Assembly: GCA_947167135.1 (NCBI GenBank)
Contig: CAMVGV010000020.1
Location: 1 to 48,326, forward strand
DNA from: an uncultured Lachnospiraceae bacterium
GTDB lineage: Bacteria; Bacillota; Clostridia; Lachnospirales; Lachnospiraceae
DNA: 48,326 bases
Reading direction: 5' to 3'
Every line of letters begins with the position of its first letter. The stretch's first letter is position 1. A program made the translations under genes and the position numbers. The notes below the pieces were generated by a model that saw only the letters and a list, made by a program, of their open reading frames with translations, searched no databases and was not told the DNA's origin. This document shows, in pieces, positions 42,517-48,326 of this stretch.

Positions 42517-42587
42517 GTATTATCTATGTCGCTCCTTTCTCTCTTATATTGCTCCAACATATCATCAGTATAGTATTTTCCAATTAA

Positions 42588-42609
42588 CTATACTTTGTGA
42601 AAAGTATAG
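42588..42609. other. AT-rich inverted repeats between two minus-strand genes
   Basis: CTATACTT and AAGTATAG pair around 6 nt (42588-42609). Related pieces AGTATAGTA (about 42568) and GCTATACTAG (about 42623) lie on each side. The segment lies between the end of the 977-residue protein gene and the GNAT gene, so it could be a weak terminator or an operator for the GNAT gene. Confidence 0.35.
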
Positions 42610-42628
42610 CTAATTTGAAACTGCTATA

Positions 42629-45562
42629 CTAGAAAAGAGACGGGAACTCAAACCCAACCTCTAATCCCAATCTGTTTGCCAGGTCATCAAGTACTGACAG
42701 TATTCTCTGACCCCTCTTAACGTTTTCGGTAAAAGCCGATGACGGCTCCTTCCCTTCTTTCTTAAGCGATTCTATACTTTCTTCATCTTTTACCATCGAA
42801 TCCGCTGTTTTTTTCCATGTTCCGTCCAGGAACGATGAAAGCTGATCATCTGTATATCCAAACGACCTTATGGTCTTGACAAGCGCATCCATATTCTCCT
42901 CTACAGCAGTTGTCTCTAAACCGTACTGTTCTGCTTTCATCTTCAGATTAGCTATTGCTTTAATGGTTTCTCCCAATTTGTCCAGGCAGATCTTCTTTGC
43001 TATCTCCATATCATAGCATTCGGGAACACCCCTGCTTTTTAAGGACTTTTTATAGTCCTCTTTCTCCTTTTCGCTGGTTTTATTATATTCCCAATAAGCA
43101 GAGTGTTTAAGCATTTCCAGTTCTCTAAGCGCCTGCAGACCCAGTGTCTCGCTGTTACTTTCCTTATTCAGCGAATATATATTATCCTCTTTTTCATCAT
43201 CGAATTCATCGGTAAACTTCTTTTTACGGAATTCCTCCACATTCTTTATCTCACGATCCATAAGGACAAGATCCGGACGATCCTCCTCACTTGAGTAAAG
43301 TGCCTCCTTTTTTCTAAGTTCTTTTATCTCCGGGGATGTCTCAGGGGTTCCCTCATCAAGCTTCTTCTTAATCTCTTTTTGAACCTCGGTTAATTTCTGT
43401 TTGGCTTCTTTCTTTATTTCGTTACAATCCCCCTCACGATTTTTCATCTTATCCGCAACATCCTGCCTTAGTAAGTCAGCGACGAAGGTACACCCGGACA
43501 CTGCCCGGGAAAGCATATAAAAATCCTTCAGGTGCTCCACAGGCTGTCCGCTGAATTTTTTTAGGAATTCATAGGGCAGGTTTACTTCCATATTGGAGGA
43601 GATCGAACTCATGACTCCCACAAGGACTGCAAAACGCGGGTTGGACTGGAGCCTCGCCCAGTCCTCGCTGTGCAGAGTGGTGATGTTGTCTCCCATGGTA
43701 TTCATGATCTTTCTCATTGCCTGGTGTACGGTATTTGTGTAGATGAGATAGTTGGAGAGATACATGTCCTCCGCCATCTTCTGCTGCTCAGGGGTCCTGT
43801 TTTTTTCTTCCTTTCGTTTGGAATAGGTCAGACCATCGATCATCTCCAGGACCTCCTCATCCGTCATATTTTCCACAAACTGCCCGGTAAAATTTTCTAC
43901 CTGACGGGACAGCTGATCACCGCCCTCATGATTCCCGAGACGCTCGGAATTTACTCCGATGGAATTCGTACTGATAGGCGACCCCTTTTCTCCCTTCTGA
44001 TTCAGAAGCTTTTTCACCTTGGATTTCAGGCTGTTCTCGTTTGATTCATCCTCACGGGGGGATTTTTCCCTGTGAGCCATATAATATACATAGGTGGTTG
44101 TGGGATTACTGAGCACAAAGTTCTTTTTGTCAAACTTCTTTTTGCTGACGTTCTTTAAGTCAAATTTCATGGACTCCTCAGGCATGGTATACTTCTCATG
44201 CTCCAGCTCTATAAGCAGGGCTTCCGTATTCTCCCTGCGCGTTTTTGCGATCTGATCCCTGATCTCCTTATCCTTTTTATCAAAGGCACTGCCGTGGAGA
44301 GACTTCATAGCATTCTGGTATTCCGTCGAATTTATATAGTCCTCCGGATCCGCCGAGATCTTGCAGATCCTGCTTTCCTGCTTCTGGGCAAAGTTCCCCT
44401 CGGCGTTAAGACGCATCGATGCGTCATTGATATCATTGTCCGAAGTTCCGTACTTCTGCAGGTTCTTGCCCAGATAAAAGCTGGTGCGAAGGAGCTTTGC
44501 GAGATATTTCTGCTCCGGTGAGGAGTTGAGGGAAGCATTCATGGAGAGCTCTTCGTTATAGTGGGCGCGGTAATAGGGATTTGTGACGATAAGCTTGCGG
44601 ACGCGGTAGACATCGCTGACGGCCTGCAGTCTTTCCAGCTGCTTTGTGAGCACTTCCGCCGTGATCCCTCCGGCTGTTACTTTCACCTCTTTTTCCCTGA
44701 TCAAATTGCCCTTTTCGTCCAAGATCCTCTTATGGGCGGTGGTCTGTAAATTCAGCGCTTCCATAAAACCGGGGTTGGCTGCAAGCATCCGGTTAAATAT
44801 GGCAGTCATAGAGGTTAAACGCTCAAGCTGAGCCGCATTTTTGGAAAGGCTTTCGTCATCAAAGAGATTGATCGTATCCAGCATATTATTTGAGAGAAGC
44901 TCATTTGCCACCTCTGCCATCACGTCAAATCTCGCTGCTTCCTTTTCTTCCGCTGACATCTCCTCCCTTTTTATTTCGCCGTCCTCTCCCTTAACCTCCT
45001 TAAAGCCGGAATACTTCCCGACGAGCTCACTGAACTTGCTTTCCATCGTCTTATCATCAGTGGTAAGCATGGATGCGAGCATGGAAAGATCCTTTGTTTC
45101 AGAGCAGTTAAGGTTTAAGCGCTCCTCCTCCGGTATGTTCCGGCGAAGCTTTGCCCTTTTGTCCCTCATTTTAAACTCTCCGGCATCCATTGCTTCAAAA
45201 CGTTTAGCTGCCTGATCCTTTTTGTAAAGACGGGATTTTTTATTCTTTATCTTTGACTCCCGGGACTTCATCATAGATTTGTCCTTAAAAGTTTCTCCGT
45301 ACTCGCTATGGAGTTCTGAGGTCAATGGCGCATTGAGCTTTGCATATTCCCGGTTTTTTATGGCATAGCTCTCCTTCATCTTGTTGGCAAGGGCATGGCC
45401 CTTTTTCATCTGCTCCCTTTCCTTCTGCTTCTGCTGCTCTGCCATTTCAGGCGACAGGAATTGCTTTTCCATCTCCTCCTGCTGCGGTTCCATATTAATC
45501 TGGATTTCCGGCTGCTGCTGCTGAAGTTCCTTGCGTGCGTTTAACATTTCGAGACTATCCAT
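42629..45562 (-). CDS. Large unknown protein, 977 aa, charged and helical
   Basis: I do not recognise this family. There is no signal peptide or membrane helix. The N-terminus (1-60) is Gln/Glu-rich, and residues 60-150 are Lys/Arg-rich (KIKNKKSRLYKKDQAAKRF). A long helical body follows, with several likely coiled-coil stretches (for example around 715-760, ENRxxx-poor and Lys/Glu-rich). The codon pattern is clean over the full 2.9 kb, so it is a real gene. The ATG has AAGGA 5 nt upstream. It lies in the accessory region, on the same strand as a small helical protein 8 kb away. A secreted-effector or structural role is possible, but nothing in the sequence decides it. Confidence 0.75.
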   Translation of the reverse strand: MDSLEMLNARKELQQQQPEIQINMEPQQEEMEKQFLSPEMAEQQKQKEREQMKKGHALANKMKESYAIKNREYAKLNAPLTSELHSEYGETFKDKSMMKSRESKIKNKKSRLYKKDQAAKRFEAMDAGEFKMRDKRAKLRRNIPEEERLNLNCSETKDLSMLASMLTTDDKTMESKFSELVGKYSGFKEVKGEDGEIKREEMSAEEKEAARFDVMAEVANELLSNNMLDTINLFDDESLSKNAAQLERLTSMTAIFNRMLAANPGFMEALNLQTTAHKRILDEKGNLIREKEVKVTAGGITAEVLTKQLERLQAVSDVYRVRKLIVTNPYYRAHYNEELSMNASLNSSPEQKYLAKLLRTSFYLGKNLQKYGTSDNDINDASMRLNAEGNFAQKQESRICKISADPEDYINSTEYQNAMKSLHGSAFDKKDKEIRDQIAKTRRENTEALLIELEHEKYTMPEESMKFDLKNVSKKKFDKKNFVLSNPTTTYVYYMAHREKSPREDESNENSLKSKVKKLLNQKGEKGSPISTNSIGVNSERLGNHEGGDQLSRQVENFTGQFVENMTDEEVLEMIDGLTYSKRKEEKNRTPEQQKMAEDMYLSNYLIYTNTVHQAMRKIMNTMGDNITTLHSEDWARLQSNPRFAVLVGVMSSISSNMEVNLPYEFLKKFSGQPVEHLKDFYMLSRAVSGCTFVADLLRQDVADKMKNREGDCNEIKKEAKQKLTEVQKEIKKKLDEGTPETSPEIKELRKKEALYSSEEDRPDLVLMDREIKNVEEFRKKKFTDEFDDEKEDNIYSLNKESNSETLGLQALRELEMLKHSAYWEYNKTSEKEKEDYKKSLKSRGVPECYDMEIAKKICLDKLGETIKAIANLKMKAEQYGLETTAVEENMDALVKTIRSFGYTDDQLSSFLDGTWKKTADSMVKDEESIESLKKEGKEPSSAFTENVKRGQRILSVLDDLANRLGLEVGFEFPSLF

Positions 45563-45741
45563 GAGTATCCTTATCTCCTGTCTGTGGGTTTTATTGTTGC
45601 TTCACTGTCTTTATTTGCTTTTTTGTTTCCGGTTGCTTCATCTACGGTGCAATATGTCTGTTACTAAAATTTTGGATATTTTTTTGGTCAAAAAATGAGA
45701 GACTGTTCCAGGTATCTTTATTCATATCGGCTCCTTAACAA

Positions 45742-45770
45742 AAAGACAAAGGAACCGTCCCTTTGTCTTT
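45742..45770 (-). terminator. Hairpin with repeat core
   Basis: AAAGACAAAGG and CCTTTGTCTTT form an 11-bp stem around a 7-nt loop. On the minus strand TTTTTGTT follows, so it can end transcription arriving from the right. The loop side contains GGGACGGTTCC, shared with 41268-41428. Confidence 0.6.
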
Positions 45771-45787
45771 CTCTGTTTTTCAAAAAG

Positions 45788-45910
45788 CTACTTCACCCAA
45801 TCGAATAAGTTCTCCGATAAACGGGCAACTGTTTCTTCATCAATGCAAACCTTTTTTCTCCGGATATCAATACAGAATTTGATCATATCCGGAAAAAACT
45901 GTTGCCGGTC
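45788..45910 (-). pseudogene. Short gene-tail fragment
   Basis: A 40-codon open stretch on the minus strand reads QFFPDMIKFCIDIRRKKVCI, then DEETVARLSENLFDWVK and a stop. It looks protein-like but has no start signal and matches nothing I know. An inverted repeat TCCGGATAT/ATATCCGGA lies within it. The remaining bases between 45563 and 45971 show no further gene. Confidence 0.3.
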
Positions 45911-45971
45911 TCAATCAGTTTTCAAGGTCAACCTTATCGTTTAATATCTTGACATATCCTTCTCCATATAG

Positions 45972-46397
45972 TCAAGTGTTTTCTAATTTATCCTCTAAAA
46001 GGCAAAATCCTTTATCCTCGGATCCATCAAAAATATTATTTATAGCTTCGCTCACTGACCTCCAAGCTATTTCAGCCATTTCATGGGAAAGCTTTTCGCA
46101 TTCACCTATCGCAATAGAAGGCATTTCAAATATCCTGTCATCCAAAAATGCTATCTGTCTTTCCGGTTCAGTCTTAATTGTTTTGGACGCAAGCATAACA
46201 AGCTGATTGCTAAAGGGAAGTAAAAGCACTGTCGTCGCAATATTAAAGATGCTATGGCACAAGGCTATTCCCATCGGTTTTATCGGTTCGTCTACAAAAG
46301 AAAAATCAAAAATCATATGCAATCCAAAATACAGCGCCATAAAAAACAGCGTTCCTATCAAATTAAAAGAAAGTAAGCACTCATTCATGAGTACCAC
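45972..46397 (-). pseudogene. Na/Pi cotransporter fragment (3' part of the transport domain and start of the PhoU-like domain)
   Basis: The translation has FNLIGTLFFMALYFGLHMIF and GIALCHSIFNIATTVLLLPF, the final membrane repeat of NptA-type Na/phosphate cotransporters. A helical segment follows (RIFEMPSIAIGECEKLSHEM), corresponding to the start of the PhoU-like cytosolic domain. The full protein would be about 550 residues. The N-terminal part is missing at the side where the IS66-type element begins, and the C-terminal part ends in frame breaks. The gene appears disrupted by the insertion. Confidence 0.65.
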
Positions 46398-46458
46398 AAA
46401 TTGAAAGAAACCGCCATTTTACAGGCGATTCCTTATAGATAGCACATTGAAATTTTAA

Positions 46459-48054
46459 TCAGGATTTTTTCAGGACAGGACATTTTTCCCTTACATTATC
46501 AGACCAGGGAAGAAGATCCTTTATGAAAGTACGGTCAGTATCATCTGCGTGTATCACGAGTTCTTCGAGTACATAGTTTATGTAGTTATAGACGTGTATG
46601 CCATTGGCTTTTGCGGTTTCTACAAGGCTGTACAGGATAGCGCTCGATTCAGCGCCTCCCTTTGAGTTGATGGTTACCCAGTTCTTGCGCCCTATTGTAA
46701 ATGGGCGGATAGCTTGTTCCGCAAGATTATTATCCATAGGGACATCTCCGTTTGATAGAAATACACGTAAGAACTGCTCCTGGTTGATACAATACTGTAG
46801 ACCTCTTCCCGTAGCACTCTGTTCAGGTACTTTAAGGATAGCTTCTTTTGCCCATGCAAAGAAATCGTCAACCAACGGCTTAAGTATGAGCTGACGCTGT
46901 TCTTCCCGTTTCTCTTTGCTGAGGTCCTTCCATTGTTTGTCCAGATGAAAGAACTTCGATATTCGTTTGGCTGCTTCTGCGGCGATGATACCGTCTGAGG
47001 CATTCCTTCCAAGGGATTTGATTACTTCAGAGAACTTCCGTTTGGCGTGGACCCAACAGCCGGCGACCAACAGCCCGATCCGTTTCTTTTCGAGGGAATG
47101 GTATACCTGATAACCATCTGTAACGAGGATACCAATGAAATCTTTGAGGAATTCTTCCGGATGATCCATCCGGCGTGATTCCCGGTAATCATAGATCACA
47201 ACCGGATGGGAGCTGTCACAGAAACCGCTGCGGTATACCCACATGTAACTGTTGGTTCCCGGATCCCTGCCATCCCTGATCACATTGAAAGGGGTTTCAT
47301 CCGCATGTATCACCTTTGATCCCAGAAGAGCCTTTTTCAGCTCATCATAGAGGATGCTGAGATATATGTCGGAGGTTTTGATAAGCCAGCCGGACAGGGT
47401 GTTGGTTTCTAATGGGATCCCATTTTCAAGGAAACGCTTGCTCTGCCGGTCTGTAGGAACATGGTTCTCGAATTTCGAGGTTATTATCTCGGAAATGAGG
47501 GAAGGGGTGGCAATACAGTTGCGAAACATATCCTTAGGCCTCTTGGCCTTGACGATCCGTCCATCATTTTTCTTGGAGGCATAAATATGAACATGATGTT
47601 CATCCACCATGTAAGTTTCAGGTATGACGGAGAGACGCTTATAAATCTCCACGGGAAGTTCTTTATAACCTTCCGGAAATAGTTCTTTCAGTTCATCCTT
47701 GGAAAGCTTATGGTCATAAATCCTTGCCGGGAGTCCCTCGAGAAGATCTTCGCGCTTGCTTCTGGTTTTACGGGTGTGTGATGATACGACGATCTCAGTA
47801 ACCTCAGGCTCTTCAGAAGAAGAGGAAGAAGCCTCAGAGGTGTCAAAGAGTGACAGCTGCCCCGGAAACTGATCCGAACGGTCTGTTTTCCGTCCGAAAG
47901 AACGCTAGTTCATAAGAGCCACCTGTTCCACAAGATTATTAAGCTGCTTACTCATATGATCAAGCTGATCCTGAAGGGAAGCTATGATCAGGATAAGAGA
48001 AGTCTTGTTCAGTTTTTTCAGTTCATCATGGGATAGCTGCGAGAAGTTCTTCAT
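46459..48054 (-). pseudogene. IS66-family transposase (TnpC) with one in-frame amber codon
   Basis: Starting at the ATG at 48052-48054 the frame reads MKNFSQLSHDELKKLNKTSL through LNNLVEQVALMN, then TAG (47905-47907). It continues without shift as RSFGRKTDRSDQFPGQLSLF and the complete remaining transposase to 46459 (531 codons in all). The downstream part has the IS66 core: VIHADETPFNV, VTDGYQVYH, VAGCWVHAKRKF and the late DNNLAEQAIRPFTIGRKNW, so the DDE residues are present. A single CAG-to-TAG change would explain the break. It is likely inactive unless the amber codon is read through. Confidence 0.85.
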
Positions 48055-48326
48055 AAGAATGATTATATCGCAAATGCAGTAACGAGGCTACTTTAACGGC
48101 ATTTATGCAAAGCAGGTAACCGTCAGAATGACTATGGCTTAAAGGGATGTACTCGGCTATACAGAGATGAAGGAAGTGAACCTTTTCAGAAAAGAAAACA
48201 GCCTGCAAATGATCCCGATGGCCTTAAATGAGCCTTGTAAAAAGGCAGAAACCATTGGTATGCAGGCTGAATAAGAGCGTTAAAAAGAAGGCTGAAAAAT
48301 CTACCTTTTGCACAAAAGTCAGGCGG
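48055..48326. other. No gene recognised to the window end
   Basis: On the transposase strand this should be the 5' flank of tnpC. A 60-codon minus-strand frame (48026-48208) overlaps the tnpC start in another frame and shows no TnpB features. No promoter or terminal repeat could be set with confidence. Confidence 0.4.

Larger units (their letters stand above)
46400..48326 (-). mobile_element. IS66-family insertion sequence (ends not resolved)
   Basis: The segment from the edge of the broken cotransporter gene to the window end contains an IS66-type transposase gene (46459-48054). Behind its start are about 270 bp without a recognisable tnpB, so either the other IS66 genes have been lost or this is a tnpC-only (ISBst12-like) member. 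The left end should lie near 46398-46412, where cotransporter homology stops. The right end may be at or beyond 48326. I could not find matching terminal inverted repeats with certainty. Confidence 0.7.

Noticed and set aside
39649-46424. Shared 13-mer AAACCGCCATTTT near 39650 and 46413 as IS ends
   Set aside because: The match is short, the flanks differ, and it does not pair with a matching inverted end at the right side of the IS66-type element.

Overview
The window looks like a chromosomal segment of a low-to-moderate GC Firmicute of class Clostridia, most likely family Lachnospiraceae. The reasons are Shine-Dalgarno-rich gene starts, sigma-A promoters, two DegV proteins, a comEA/comEC/holA neighbourhood, a GerMN lipoprotein beside a two-component system, a clostripain-type protease, DUF5721- and DUF1294-like small genes, and an argC/J/B/D + argG cluster with ArgR-type boxes. 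This is inference from gene content; no database was searched.

Region 1 (1-9.5 kb): two membrane proteins, then a BirA-controlled biotin transporter gene (bioY). Next comes a roughly 360-nt unexplained transcription unit on the minus strand with a near-consensus promoter and a strong terminator, which I treat as an orphan ncRNA. It is followed by a degV gene that appears leaderless. A minus-strand set glyA - MBOAT acyltransferase - SGNH hydrolase suggests O-acylation of an exported polymer. A back-to-back promoter pair separates glyA from a PAP2-like gene, whose 3' end overlaps a convergent GT2 glycosyltransferase gene.

Region 2 (9-24.3 kb): a long minus-strand series. In transcription order it is comEA, response regulator, xylA, DegT-type aminotransferase (hairpin terminator), histidine kinase, GerMN lipoprotein, comEC, a 1608-residue surface protein with six 187/188-residue Ig-like repeats, holA, DUF1653 and GT2. 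The likely cognate regulator and kinase are split by two sugar-metabolism genes, and the giant repeat protein lies between comEC and holA.

Region 3 (24.3-31 kb): arginine biosynthesis. argC-GNAT-argJ-argB-argD runs left and argG runs right from a shared intergenic region carrying several ArgR-like palindromes. The small GNAT gene inside the cluster may be a short N-acetylglutamate synthase or an unrelated passenger.

Region 4 (31-37 kb): a second degV, a 205-bp multi-hairpin MITE-like element, a DUF5721-like gene, a CapA-type lipoprotein, a small helical protein, a frameshifted membrane-protein gene and a clostripain-family protease.

Region 5 (37-48.3 kb): accessory and decaying DNA. It has a TetR regulator, two copies (about 90% identical over 262 bp) of an hsdR 3' end flanking an intact AAA/DUF4143 ATPase, a truncated nuclease-like domain, several other gene tails, a GNAT protein and a 977-residue protein of unknown function. 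It ends with a Na/Pi-cotransporter fragment cut off next to an IS66-type transposase gene that carries one in-frame amber codon. I read this as the remains of a defence/mobile island.

A recurring feature is a translation-initiation motif (AAGGAGCGRYAT with 15 nt from AAGGAG to ATG) in front of four unrelated genes.
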